Source: Atrina japonica (taxonomy: Eukaryota; Mollusca; Bivalvia; Pterioida; Pinnidae). Taken from it: DNA of 64,000 bases. Each line of letters begins with the position of its first letter. Within the stretch, counting starts at the first letter, position 1. Location of the stretch: positions 2,926,001 through 2,990,000 of the forward strand of contig BROG01000005.1 of the NCBI GenBank assembly GCA_030159075.1, read 5' to 3'. Under the pieces are notes generated by a model that saw only the letters and a list, made by a program, of their open reading frames with translations, was not told the origin of the DNA and searched no databases. This document shows, in pieces, positions 22,790-35,269 of this stretch. The position numbers and the translations under genes are program-made.

Positions 22790-24525
22790 TTAGAAAAAAT
22801 CTGACCAAATGTCACGTTGTGGCTTCTCCTTTAGAACATCTTCTATCACATGAACAATACCGTTTGTGGCAGGTAAATCACATTCTGTTATGTTTGAATT
22901 TCCAATTTGTGGTGCACCATTTTCCCATCTTAAGCGATACCTTTCTCCAGAGAGAGTAACCACCGACCTTTGGAAAATGATGTCGTCTTCGATTATACCT
23001 GCACAGCACTGTATTCCTGTAATCAAAAGTAAGATTAAGGGTTAAAGTAGACATGCATGCATAGGGTGTTATGGCTTACCAAATGATAATTAGCTTGGAC
23101 CAAATAACAGCAAATAAATGAAACAGACTCTCTCTCTCTCTCTCACACACACACAATAACTGCATTCAATTTTTATTCGTTGAATTCAACCTAAGAATCT
23201 ACTGTACTGACCTTTGATGACATGACTTTGTAGAAATTTTGCAAGTTCCGTTGTGTGGTTCGCTAAACGTTGTAAATCTGACACGGGAACCTTTCGGAAG
23301 GCCTGAGTATAAAATAACACATACTTTTAGTATTTCGAAAGCATTTCATTTTTTGCAAATTACATGTATTTCAAATTCAAATACAAAACAAATAATTCAT
23401 ATGTCCCGGAGTAAAATTGTTTTGTACTTTTTATAAACAAGATAATACTACACCGTTTAAAGTGTTTTGGGAATTTCATTCTTTTGTACTTCATTTTGTA
23501 TTTAACGCCATGTTACACTGAGTTCAAGAATCTCACTTTTCGTTTTCGTTGTAAAACAACAACTTAAAATCACAGATGTTTTTTTCATTACATACCCCAG
23601 ATAATATGTCATAACTACGTGCTACCAGAAAATTGTGAAAAGTCTTACATTTTCTTCAATTCTACATGAATTTTTAGTTTTAAACATGAACATATTTTTG
23701 AACCTGGATAGTAGTTAAGAGATATGAAAACAGCAGAATTTACACTATATGACCTCTGTTATCGAGGGGTTAGAGTATCCAACTTTACATCTCCAGCTAT
23801 CGCGAGTTTGAACCCGTTGGAAACTAAGCTGATTTTAAGGGAAAGTATGCCAGCTTATTTTACGGAAGGCCGTTAGTCTCTTCGCGAGTCTCTCCTCCGC
23901 TATTAGAAACTGACCAGAAACCATACAACTGAAAATTGTTGCTTTTGGTGTATACTAGTGCTATATGATATAAACAGATGATCTACTTATACATACACAC
24001 TTTATCGAAATACAATAAATTAACTCTTACATTGTTCGTAGGTGCAAACACCGTGAAAGGTCCCGTCTGTTGCAATGCATCTGCAATTCCAGATCTCTTT
24101 ACAAGTTCTACAAGACGACTAAATCTTGAATCCAAGGACAATACATCGATGACGGTCCCAGATGGTGGAATCAACACCTACAAAAATGTCCAACGTCACA
24201 ACATGCATACAAAAAACTAAACTCGTATTTGTGTGAAAATGAATAATGTTAAGGGAAACTTATAATTATTTACTATACCTTATCAATGATGTGCACAACT
24301 CCATTACATGATTGGATATTAGCTTTTACGATCCCAGCACACTGTATTGTTTGAATCCATCGTGACGGACCAAAGAAGAGCTGATGAGAAAAGAAAAAAA
24401 ATATCGGTAATAAAGTCTGTTATAAAAGATCATGCACAACGCATTGCAGTTGAATAAAGGGGAGGCAATTACACTTCATATCTACGTAAGTATAAATGTT
24501 ATAATGAAGGCAATGTGGAGGTAAA

Positions 24526-24602
<77 letters not shown>

Positions 24603-25477
24603 ACACTATAACTTAATATTATATTTATACATATACCTACCCGTACATATTCGTTTATTGTGATTTTCTTTCCAGGAAGAAGGGTATCCATTTCATATCC
24701 ATTGTAAACAGCATTGCACTTTGTCATGGTAGGCGAGACATGATATTTAAGAACATCTGATAAAGCTTTGGTGTCTCTTCTTAAACCAGCTATTCTAGCC
24801 GAATCCAATTTCTGCGTATGAAAATTGAAGAGTTTACTTTCTGAACACATAACACGTTGTTTTGACTCAGCGAAAAGAGTTCAAAACTCAGAAAAGGTAG
24901 TTTTACTTCGTCATTTTGCATTAGTATTTTTGTACACGAGGTTTTGTGGAGCTAGAGATATTTTTTTTTTTTTTTTTGCGTAATGGTATATATAACCCTA
25001 GTAAATTAGACCGAAGTTCATTTACTATATAATGGCGTGTAGTATTTGAGGCAGTAAGAATTACAATATGTGTTTGTTTGTAGACTTTCTTGTCTGTACT
25101 GTATGTGTTTGTCTGTAGACTTTCTTGTCTGTACTGTGCTATGCGTTATAGTTATACCACACTAATAACTTCCAAGAGTGGTATGAAAATGTTCATATGT
25201 GTGATATAAAAATGTCAACATGAATTCTTTTGTACAAATAAATCACCAGAAATCCATGATGAAGATGTGGATAACATTACTTACTGCGAAGGCCTCATTA
25301 TTTGGAACAAAGTAAGTGATGTTGTCGGCTTGTAGAAGAGTTTTCTTAAGACCCGCTACCTCCAGTAGATCAATGACCTGGGTTGCGTTTTCTTGTTTTA
25401 AAACGTCAAGAATGTTCAGTGCTGCAGAGTATAGAAACAACTAATATTCTTATAATGCAGGTATATAATGCTATCAA

Positions 25478-25555
<78 letters not shown>

Positions 25556-28500
25556 TTTGGGTCAAATACGAAAATATTTCAATTATTTTATATCAATGTG
25601 TAGATTTAACTTACTTTTTACAATACCAGTAGTATATCGAAAGACGTAATATGATAATAAATGACAGAAAAGCTGATAGATAGAAAGATAGATAGATAGA
25701 TAGATTCTATAATTTTGGTTACAACATTTAAGATAGATAGATAGATTGATAGAATGTAATAAATTGTGTTTAATAATTTAGGACAAACCATCTTGAGGTA
25801 TAAGAACTTCGTCAATAAAATGGATGACACCATTAGTTGCCATGAGATCTTTCCCTATCACCTGAGAATTGTCGACAAAAAGCTTCTTATTGGTGTCACG
25901 TGTCAATCGGAGATAACGCTGTAGAAGGTTCCTCGATTTGACTTTCCCTTGTATTGCAGACGAACATATAACATTTGGAAGAACGTGGTTCTGTATAACT
26001 TCTACGAAGTAGATATTATAAAAATAAGAATATATCTATTTGGGTATCAGGCATTTTCATAGAATTCACAATACTCTAGAATTAGTCCGATGTAACTATG
26101 GAATGGCTTTTTATATTATTGAGCATTTAACACATACAGCTACTGTGTATCATTGTCAGAACACTTCAGATGTAAAATTGACAACAAGAATAACACTTTT
26201 AGAAAATCGAAAAAGTTATTTAATAAAATTGTGAACGTGTTACTTTCTGTTTGTTAACGAACCTGTCACAATGTTCACTTACTCTGAAGACATCGTTGAT
26301 CATTTAAAAGCCTGTCTAAAACAACAGGATCAATTTTCCTAAAAGCTGTATCTGTGGGTGCAAACACTGTCAGCTGTCCATCTTCACGTAAGATGCGTCC
26401 TAGGCCAGATTTCCCTATGGCTGTAAACACAGAAATAACATTCTATGATAACCAAAGACAGACGGATAACGAATATGTAAATGCTGTGGTTATATTTGCT
26501 TTTGTTTTTAAATCAAAGTTAAATGGCTTGATTTGTATAAAACTGCTAGATGTGTAGTGCAGACATGCAGCAAATAGTTTGTCATCTTGATTTTCCGATG
26601 ACGTGTAATGTTGCGAATACATTTACTATTAACACATTACAAAAAAAGCAAAACCAAATGCCAGTTGACCTCGAATTTAATATAAATGATTATTTTCCGA
26701 AAGAAAATAGTGGTATCACACAAGGCCAAATAATAAACCTAAATGTATTGCTAAATCCGTGTACGAGTACTCACTGTAAAAAGATAATTATCTTAGCTTT
26801 TGAGAAGTTAGCATATAAATGGTGCAACGACTTTTATGTTTTATCTGTAGTTTGCAATTTCGGTAATATTTATTAACTTTGATTGTAAGCATACTAATAT
26901 AAAGTCTGATTTATGTTGAAGATCAGTGATACGACAAGGTTATGCTTTAAAGCTATGCTTCTTATATTTTACCTGTTTTAAGGTACTGGAAGTCTGGATT
27001 CCGGCTGATTATATCTGTCAACGTGTCACTGACTGGCAGTAGGATTTCTTCAACAATATGTATTACACCATTACTGGCTATATTGTCCTTCGATTCCACT
27101 CGTCTACAGTTAGCAGTCATCAGCTGCAGAAATTAGAAGTCTATTTATGATATATTTCTTTAACGTTTTCTCCATAAGAGAATAGCTATCGATAGATTAC
27201 TTACAACATATTCAAGATACTTAGTATGAGAAAGAGAAAGAAGGCTTTAGCATATATTCGTTAGTTCAAGTGTTTCTCGTCTGTTTGGTTGTCTACATCT
27301 ATTGACAAAGGAACAAGACATGAGGTAAATGCAGTCTACATAAAAATGATTTGATTTGTATCAATGTCAGTTATAGATATCACGATGAGCTAATAGTTTT
27401 ATTAGTTAATAATCTAAAACCTATTGCACAGTATTCCGAGACTTCTTTCTTTTATTCGTTTCTAATTTTGGTAAATAAGTACACGAGCAATCGTTTTAAA
27501 TTTACTAAAAAAATGGAAATGAATAAACGACACGTCTGTAATTTAAAATGTAATTTACATTACTAGTTCTTAAAATGAATGTAGCTTACTCGATCTTGGT
27601 TTTCGTAGAAATTTATCCTTATTTTTGTTTTGTAGGGACTACCGGTCTCCAAAAGTTGTTCATCGTTTAGTCGACTGGTCGTCAGTATGTTTGTGGACAC
27701 GTGACCCAGCAATAAATTGGACAAATCTTTTACAACGGAATCAGTTACAGGTTTCGACACCATGACCACTGATCCCAAATCTTTATACATGGCAGATCCA
27801 ATTGACTGAAATATAAACATGTTGTTTTATTAAGGTTTTGGGTACTTTACCATTTACTCAAACATCATTTTATCGACAGGAATTGAAGTTTACCTTTGGA
27901 AGATTAACAGCATCGTCACCAATCTTTTTAAATGCGTCATCATTTGGGGCAAATATTGTAAAGTTGCCACGACGTAATGTGTCTTGTAAGTTCACACTTT
28001 GTACAGCTCTCAGGAATTCGTTCAATTTTAAATCTCTGGCTGTCAAGGCGATGTCTTGAATCTTGTATTCTGAAACAATATGGTCGAAAATTCTCTATCA
28101 TTCTCTAATGTTTCGAACATTTAACAAATCGTTTAATGTAAGATTATGAAACATTTAAAAAAAGTATTCAACTATTGATTGGTGATACCACATTCTCTTT
28201 AGATAATATACATCTATCATAAATATTATAAACATACTACCAAAGTTATAAACTGGACTTCAACTGATGAAGTCTGACTGACAGAAACTATCGTATTGAG
28301 CATTACAACTAATATTGTATAGTTGCTTTTATTCGCAGGGTATTTAATTTCACTATATTAGTTTTCAATGACAATATCGCGAAATTAAATACCCGTTAAT
28401 ATAATACCTTATACCTATGAAGTATCAGGAAGACAGTTCGTAATTAATCTTGCACGAAATTTAATATCCATGAATAAGTTCCTTTCAGAAAAACGCGAAA

Positions 28501-29501
28501 TTTTCTCCCCGTGAAATTAAACAACTATACAGTATTTGAAATACGTGTATTTTACAATTTGGAACGTATTCATATATATTCTCTACATCTTATCTTTGTA
28601 GACGTAGACAATAAACATGTTTGAAATTGAATATTTAGATGCTGCCTTCAATTTCCGTTCAATATATGACATTGTTGTTTTCTATAACTCACAATAAAAT
28701 GTTTGTTTTTAAGACGTTGATTTCTTAGAACAATTAGTTGTAACCTTAGTTGAAGCTTTTAGATAAACATGTATTACATAACAAATCATTTAAGATAGGA
28801 TATTTCCCAGCACCTTTTGGGCATCCATAATTTCCTGGTTTGCGAGAAAAGCCTTTACAGCACTCTTTTATCTCTGTCACTGTGCGCTTTACGCCATTTC
28901 TAGTAATACTACAATATAAACGTATATATATATATATGTTACTTCAGAAATTATTATATTACGCATATTTTAGTCCAAACCAAAGCATTTACTCTCCGGA
29001 TATAATGAATTTTCACATTTTATGTTATTTCAAATGTTCAATTATTGACAGACATTTTGGATCTCATAGTAGAAAATTCATTTGCAAACTTTTGGTTCCA
29101 TTTTTTATAATGTACTCACGATGATTGACACTTGTACGCTGTATCAGTGTCGTCACAAAACTCAGAACGTATCACGTGATGCTTGCTAATTTCGTCTCCA
29201 TCTGATAGGGTTTTATTCTTTACTCTCCGATCAGTGCAAACATTTGGTCTGTAATCAAATAATAGCTGATTTCATATATATATATATATATAGTCACCTT
29301 TACAGTGGTTAGTCTTAGAAGGATTTGGCAATACATTTGGTTTATTATTTGGCCTTGTATGATACCACTTTCCTCTTCGAAAATCTATTTTGACTTCGAG
29401 CACAACTGATGAAGTCTATTTGACAGAAACGATCTTCTTGAGCATTATGACTTTGGTATTATGTTTATAAGATAAACAGACAGACAGACAGACAAACAGA
29501 C

Positions 29502-29534
<33 letters not shown>

Positions 29535-31588
29535 TACTATTGTAGAATAATATTAACACAAATTGTACGAGTGTATCAGCCTAGCCGACTTTCAAGTTTA
29601 AGACATTTTTACTTACCCGTCCCACCAGTTTTTTTGCCTCATTCCATCGAAAAATATATTGAAATCGAGATTGAACCATGGGTCCTTAGACCAACCAATG
29701 TTGAAACGATGTGCGTTGTGCCTAGATGTAAAACAATTGTTTCAGATTTAGATGTCCACAAGACTATTATGGGTTGACTTTGTGATTCAATTACAGAAAC
29801 GTAAAAGTGTAATTGCTTAGAATAAAAGAAGAAATATAATTCATTCTTAAATCAAATGGAATTTTTCTCCTGATTGCCAAATTCTTGAGTGTTGAGGCAA
29901 ATGTGTTCAAACCGGTTACAGAATTATTGTCATGCGCACTGCAAAGAAAAGAGTGACCCGAGTGGACAAGGGTAAGTTATTAAGAGCAAGTGTTGATTTG
30001 ATTTCAAAAACGTTTCTGCAATTAAATCAAATCATATGTTTAAATAAGTTAGGAATAATTTTATATTGCACACACACACATACACACACACACACACACA
30101 CAAACAAACACACTTCTTTTGAGTGGGATCCAAATATCGACCGCTGACTCCTTCTGGACACCTGGTCCCATCTCTTTTGGGATTCATAATTGTTCTTTGT
30201 GTTGATACAGTTGTTATATCTACTTTGTCGTATTCTAATGGACTTGAAGTTTGGAATATCTACTGGTACTTCTTATTATACTTTGTCCATAATTGATGAG
30301 GATTCAGACAGACATATCTTTATACAAAGACCTCATATAAATAATCAACATTATTGTTACTTAAATTAAATCAAGCAACAGAGATATGTAAAATATTAAC
30401 TTAAACTGTAGAGTCAATATCTGTAAGGTTTCAATACAAATATTTCTTTATTCACAGGTATCATTTAGGGTATCATTGTAGTTTCCGCTAAACTGGGGTT
30501 CAAGAAAAGAGGTATTCAAATTATTCTAAAAACATCTGTAGAAATAGAATGAATATTGGCATTGGTTGATCTAGTTTGATATATTTTTCAGTTTGATACA
30601 GACAAAAATGTGAAGAATAAGTAACAAGCTGTTATTATGCAAAATTGTCAGATAGTGTTTAGATAAAACAGAAAATGAATCTACTGTATTAGTATTTTTA
30701 TTTTGTTTGAAATGAAAAGTTATTTAATTTTATAAAATATACAAATTTCATGTATATATATAATCTATCATTTGATCTTTCTCTCAAGCACTATGTAGAG
30801 TGTATTTATAGACCCTTTCACGATGACTTCGGTCCTGCAACTTTGAGGGAATAAATGATATAGATAAACGCAAAAATATAGACGTCGTTATAGTAACTGA
30901 TTGTTTTTTGACGTCATTTTCCGGGAATCTGTATCATTTATTCCCTCAAAGTTCTCGTTTTTATTTGTTATGACATTGCCGTTTCTCATGTCGGTAGTGT
31001 GGATAGCAATGTCTTTATCCAAAATGTCATCATTAATATAGCTATAAACATCAAAGTTGAATATAAATTAATCATTTCTTCAGGGCTTAATTGAAATATG
31101 ATTTTATCTCAAAAATTTCTTGTCAGATAACGCTGTATGAATTTAAAATAATTAAAGAAAGATTGTAACTCGGGGAACACAGGTCGAAAACTAATATTCT
31201 TCAATTTCAAAGTCAAGATTAACGTAAAGGATAAAACATGCATTGCAAGTAACAGGAAGTCAGATGTTAGAGTTCAAGTACAAGCAATGACAAAAATATT
31301 TGTAACAGTGCAAACAACTCAAACCAAAAATGCTTTGTGCAGCTACTACACATGTTAAGAAATTAGACATGCTTTTACGAAAAATGATTCATCCAGGAAA
31401 TTACCGGTATGCACTTGCATATATGATGAAAGCAAAAGCACCATAATGAAGCCCAGATGTTTCTCTTCTATGGTTATAAAACATTTTATATAAACACGCA
31501 CCAGGATGTATATAGTTGACAGTACCAATATCCAAATCAACTTTTTATCATTTTATTTATCATTGCTTTCAATATAACTTTTTCTATA

Positions 31589-31624
<36 letters not shown>

Positions 31625-31685
31625 TAATCATTTTCTTCTTCTTCTTCTTCATATATTATCATTATTATCATTATCATCATCATCA

Positions 31686-31729
<44 letters not shown>

Positions 31730-32041
31730 TTTATTATTGTTGTTGTTGTTGTTGTAGTTGTTGTTGTTGGGTCTGAAAATTAGTACAGTTGTTATTTTCA
31801 CATTTACATTTTGAAAGATGCATTATTTTTAAAAGTGTCAAAGTTTAAATTATTCTTAAAAATAATAAACTACAGACCTGCTATACCATCTGCGCATCAT
31901 TCTTTGAAGCAAAGGTTGGTCGTTGTTCCGGCTCCTTCTTTTCCATGCTGGGCGACGTCCCCGTCCCCTTCGTGGTCTAGCATCAATCACAAGAACTGCT
32001 AGTACTACCAATATTAAAAGAAGCAAAAACTTTTTTGACAT
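22790..32041 (-). CDS. Secreted EMI plus four-FAS1-domain protein (TGFBI/periostin-like), 15 exons, 753 aa
   Basis: Exons in transcription order: 32041-31878, 29721-29617, 29248-29120, 28908-28814, 28069-27894, 27805-27590, 27123-26973, 26420-26283, 26001-25789, 25421-25285, 24811-24641, 24380-24279, 24177-24031, 23302-23212, 23016-22790 (2262 nt, every junction in phase). Residues 1-21 are a signal peptide; 22-55 are Arg-rich ('RPRRGRGRRPAWKRR'). An EMI domain spans about 90-164 with six cysteines ('GPNVC', 'EFC', 'YKC', 'ECC', 'YGC'). Four FAS1 domains follow, at about 167-325, 326-462, 463-604 and 605-745. Each has an H1-type motif (TIFAPNDDAF, TVFAPTDTAF, YFVPNNEAF, TVFAPTNN/AF), an internal His motif (GHV, NHV, YHV, SHV) and an H2 motif (NGVIHIVEE, NGVIHFIDE, NGVVHIIDK, NGIVHVIED). 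The domain order equals vertebrate TGFBI (683 aa). Such proteins bind extracellular matrix and integrins. The exon 1 donor could instead lie after 31887 (same phase). Exon 4 uses a weak donor (GTGCTG). Confidence 0.92.
23750..23890 (+). mobile_element. Possible degraded tRNA-derived SINE head
   Basis: 'ggggttagagtatccaactt' followed about 30 bases later by 'gcgagtttgaacccgttgg' resembles the A box and B box of a tRNA-related promoter. No tail or target-site duplication was found. It lies in intron 13 of the EMI-FAS1 gene. Confidence 0.35.
24527..24600. repeat. (TA)n microsatellite
   Basis: A pure TA run of about 37 units in intron 11 of the EMI-FAS1 gene. Confidence 0.95.
25482..25554. repeat. 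(CA)n microsatellite
   Basis: A pure CA run of about 36 units in intron 9 of the EMI-FAS1 gene. Confidence 0.95.
26655..26900 (+). repeat. 365-bp interspersed repeat, partial copy
   Basis: 'ccgaaagaaaatagtggtat', 'aggccaaataataaacctaa' and 'cttttgagaagtt' appear in family order. It lies in intron 7 of the EMI-FAS1 gene. Confidence 0.65.
28220..28310. repeat. 365-bp-family fragments in opposed orientations
   Basis: 'tattataaacatactaccaa' is in forward orientation and is joined at once to 'gatgaagtctgactgacaga', which is the reverse orientation of another part of the family. Confidence 0.5.
28312..28535. mobile_element. Foldback MITE-like element
   Basis: The ends 'atattgtatagttg' and 'caactatacagtat' are inverted copies. 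Inside, 'gggtatttaatttc' and 'gaaattaaatacccg' form a second inverted pair. About 224 bp, in intron 4 of the EMI-FAS1 gene. Confidence 0.5.
29330..29475 (-). repeat. 365-bp interspersed repeat, partial reverse copy
   Basis: Contains 'ttatttggccttgtatgata', 'actgatgaagtctatttgac' and 'ctttggtattatgtttata', the complement of family landmarks. It is followed by a (GACA)n/(GATA)n microsatellite at 29473-29533. It lies in intron 2 of the EMI-FAS1 gene. Confidence 0.65.
30120..30290 (+). repeat. Retroelement 3'-tail-like repeat
   Basis: 'ctccttctggacacctggtc' parallels the 3' tail of the Penelope-like element at 18.3 kb ('ctcctccatggcacctgatc'). Further landmarks 'gtcgtattctaatggacttg' and 'tggtacttctt' recur at 56395-56560 and 58070-58175 and in reverse at 14155, 21430 and 36830. 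Derivation from a related retroelement is an inference. Confidence 0.55.
30839..30953. repeat. 27-bp inverted repeat around a 61-bp loop
   Basis: The left arm 30839-30865 (AACTTTGAGGGAATAAATGA then tatagat) pairs with the right arm 30927-30953 with one mismatch. It lies in intron 1 of the EMI-FAS1 gene. It could be a foldback element or an RNA hairpin. Confidence 0.7.
31590..31767. repeat. Compound trinucleotide array (AAT, CTT, CAT, ATT, GTT)
   Basis: Successive blocks of AAT, CTT, CAT, ATT and GTT repeats. The open frames here are low-complexity artefacts. Confidence 0.9.
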
Positions 32042-32575
32042 ATTGGTGAAAATTCAGACTCTCGTAATTTGCAGATGCAGATTTGTGATGATATGTTTGT
32101 GTGTATTTTGTTTTTAGTGAACCTAGAAAATACCTATTACTAACACACCAGGGGGGAGCAGGTCGTGTTATGAAACACCACATGTGTCAATATAGAATAA
32201 AACTGGAAAAGAGGTGACGGTAGATTATGGAAAGAAAAATCTTTTTTGTGATAGGGTATCAAGAAATTGTTTGATGTTATTATACAAGGTGTTTTGTTTG
32301 CTCGGAATTAAAAATATGGAAATAATATCCCCACTTGTGAAATCAGATATCTCTAATTTGCGACATAAAATCTTTCTGAGTCACAGAGCTCATCTAAGTG
32401 CGCATGCGTTTTATTTCATAAGAGAAACCTGACCCTTGCAATAGGTCAACAAGTTTACTTACATTTACAAGATTATATCGTTTAAAGTAGAAATCTCAGC
32501 AGAGGTATTACATAAAGGGTTGAAAGTTGTAATGATGTGTTGAATATGTGATACTTTTATTGGTGCTGTTATTGT

Positions 32576-32577
32576 TT

Positions 32578-32643
<66 letters not shown>

Positions 32644-32800
32644 ATAATAATAATAATAATATTAATAATAACAGTTATAATAATAATAATAATAATAATA
32701 AAAATAGTTATAATAATAATGATAATTATTATTATTATCATAGAAACAACAAGAAATAGAAAAAAAAATCATCATCATCGTCGTCGTCGTCGTCATCACC
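32576..32800. repeat. Trinucleotide array (CTA)n then (AAT)n, (CAT)n, (CGT)n
   Basis: About 22 CTA units lead into AAT-rich and then CAT/CGT units. Predicted poly-Leu, poly-Ser or poly-Ile frames are artefacts. Confidence 0.95.
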
Positions 32801-33334
32801 AACATCTAATTAAACTTTCGGTAAGATACTAGAAAGTATTCTAATAATACAATTACATTATTTCAGTAAATGTCGTTGACGAATCATAAAACTTAAGGAA
32901 TATGTGATACTTAAAGGGGTAAGATTAAACTTTTAAAAATGTGTGAAATTATGCTTAATATTGATTTGACTAAGTTTTCGGAAGAATAAAAAGGCAAGTT
33001 TGATTGTATTACAATTATTTTATAGATAATCTGTTTGATTCAGTAGTTGTCTTGACATGTATAAAAAGTCACAAAGTCAACATTAACGTATACAGGTATT
33101 TTACGAAAGAAAATTTTAATAAGTAGAATTGTATGGTTTTCTGTAAAGAGACATCTATAATGACAATTTATTTTTCCATCTCTTTTGTTTGTTCTCACTT
33201 GTGCAAGAAGGAACCCCATTAGACAAAATAAAGAGAAAACAGAAAACATCGTGTTATTTAACTTGGTCACATATATGACAGTAATGTGTAGGCATGTAAC
33301 AAACACAGATACCAAAGTTTTATTCGGCGGGTGG

Positions 33335-33541
33335 CACGAGACAGTATACCCAGAGGTGGGATCAGGTACTATGGGGGAGTGTGTAACCCCCTATCGACTG
33401 AACACCACGAGACAGTATACTCAGAGGTGGGTTCAAGTACTATGGGGGAGTGTGTAACCCCCTATCGACTGGACACCACGAGACAGTATACCCAGAGGTG
33501 AGATCAGGTAATATGGGGGCGTGTGTAGTCCCCTACCCACT
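33335..33541 (-). repeat. 71-bp tandem triplication of a Penelope-like 3' tail
   Basis: 'acagtataccc' recurs at 33341, 33412 and 33483. Each unit contains 'agaggtgggatcaggtacta' or a close variant, the complement of the 3' tail at 18.3 kb ('gatcccacctctt'). Confidence 0.8.
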
Positions 33542-34085
33542 GGTACAATAAAATAAAACAAATAAAGAGTAAATCCACTATACAATCAGTATACACGCTT
33601 CAACATCTTCCATCGAACAAGTAACTAAACATTTCGGTCAGTTAAACATAGTAATTGCAAATGTGATTGTACATTTCATTATGACAACAACCTATCAATC
33701 CGTAGTTCTGTATATGATCTTATGTTTAAAACAACTCCTGATATATCTGATCCTCTGGGAGATATAAACATCATATCATGCAAAACGGGATATCATTACT
33801 TAATGAATAGCTGGCGACAGGAAAGCCGGAACCGTAAGTTTGTCCTATATATATTTTTTATTTCCAGTTTGTGCCTATAGTGAAAACAATATAGCGTATG
33901 GGCTAAGAGGACTGATCGGCTAAAGGGGGCACAATTGGTTCCGATAGGAATGCCGACGGTTTGCTGAAAGATCCGTTCTACAAAACGACATACCTAGATT
34001 TGTATGTTTTCTCTTGAAAATCCTAACGATTACTTCTTTGGTTAATTCTAATTTTATATTGAAACTTGCATGCAAGTTTGAGTCC
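33542..34085 (-). mobile_element. Decayed Penelope-like copy, reverse strand
   Basis: 33930-33965 carries 'acaattggttccgatagga' then 'atgccgacggtttgct', the complement of the sequence encoding motif B of the 16.5-18.2 kb element. 33600-33650 resembles the complement of its C-terminal end. No open frame remains. Confidence 0.65.
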
Positions 34086-34285
34086 TCTCCGAGAGGAAAC
34101 AACCATACATATTCTTATATAACACAAATGTTTATAAAACATTCCTGATGGGAACAGAGTTTTCTTTGTATTAACAATATTTACGAAACTAAATAGGTAA
34201 ATCTATGGATTTATCTTATAAAGGCTTTTTGTATACCACAAAAAATAGAATATGAAGTTTGAACGAGTTACATTATTCACATGCA

Positions 34286-34420
34286 TACACAACTATTCCA
34301 CATAAAAAATAAAAGAAAGACTTTTTAGCATCATAGACTTCCAGAGGTCCGTCTTTGTACATTTTTACCGGATTTGTATCTATCTCCTGGACATTCTATT
34401 GATTTATTCTTTGGTATAAT
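34286..34420 (+). mobile_element. Internally deleted Penelope-like fragment, forward strand
   Basis: 'actattccacataaaaaata' to 'agcatcatagac' matches 17388-17432 of the intact element. It is joined directly to 'ttccagaggtccgt', which matches from 18371. About 940 bp between these points is missing. Confidence 0.8.
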
Positions 34421-34811
34421 TATTTTTTATATTAGAGAGGAGTTTGTACATGCAAACAGATACTTTTTGCATTGAAGAAGAAGTGTTTTTGCATCCAAGT
34501 TTTCATCACATAAGTTCATCAAGTTTTAAACACAAATTGCCTTTGAAAAAATTCTTACTCGAGCAAATTTCAATATTACTAATTTCTATTTATACATATT
34601 ATTAGTCTGGGCGTTAAATAAGATCCATTATGCGCATTTGCTTCTTAGAATAATGAAAACTTTAGATTTAGTATTATATAAGCGCACAGTTCACAGTATG
34701 CTGTCTGCATGTTTCATTATATGTAGTTTTGTACCATACTCACAAAAACATTCCGTCGAGGGAAACCATTATATTTTAAGAACATGAAAATCAGATCCCA
34801 AAATATTGATC

Positions 34812-35145
34812 TTCAGGATGTCCAGGATACATATACAAATCTGGTGAAATTCTGGAAATCCTGAAGTTGGATTAAGTGCTATCGAGGAGCAAGCATTCAA
34901 ATGAAACATATGACGAACAAATCCTCGTCACAATCGGTACAGACGACTCAACAACCGTTATCGATCAGGCAATTCAATATTTCATTCAGTGAAATAGAGT
35001 AATTGCAAACATGGCTATTATACCTACCGTAAAATTTGAGGCGTTGACATCAAACGCGACTTTCGATATCCCTGTGACAATAACTTTACCTTTGTATATT
35101 AAATGATCATATGTTGAACACGCCCTGGCATATCGAATCATTTGT
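34812..35145 (-). mobile_element. Decayed Penelope-like 3' end, reverse strand
   Basis: Contains 'aggatgtccaggatacatat', 'cgtcacaatcggtacagacg' and 'caacaaccgttatcga', the complement of the 18.2-18.4 kb tail, then 'tttcattcagtgaaatagag' and, further on, the complement of C-terminal coding sequence. Confidence 0.75.
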
Positions 35146-35269
35146 GATCTGATTCACAATTCTGTAGTTTGAGTCCTGAGCAGTTTGTTGTATGTTAGAT
35201 ACTGAGAAACGACATATGGAACTAAGACTGAGGATACTGACCTGACGTCTGTGTTGTAAAAGTTATTAG

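Noticed and set aside
32508..32832. Poly-Ile, poly-Ser and poly-Leu frames
   Set aside because: They are low-complexity translations of trinucleotide repeats on both strands.
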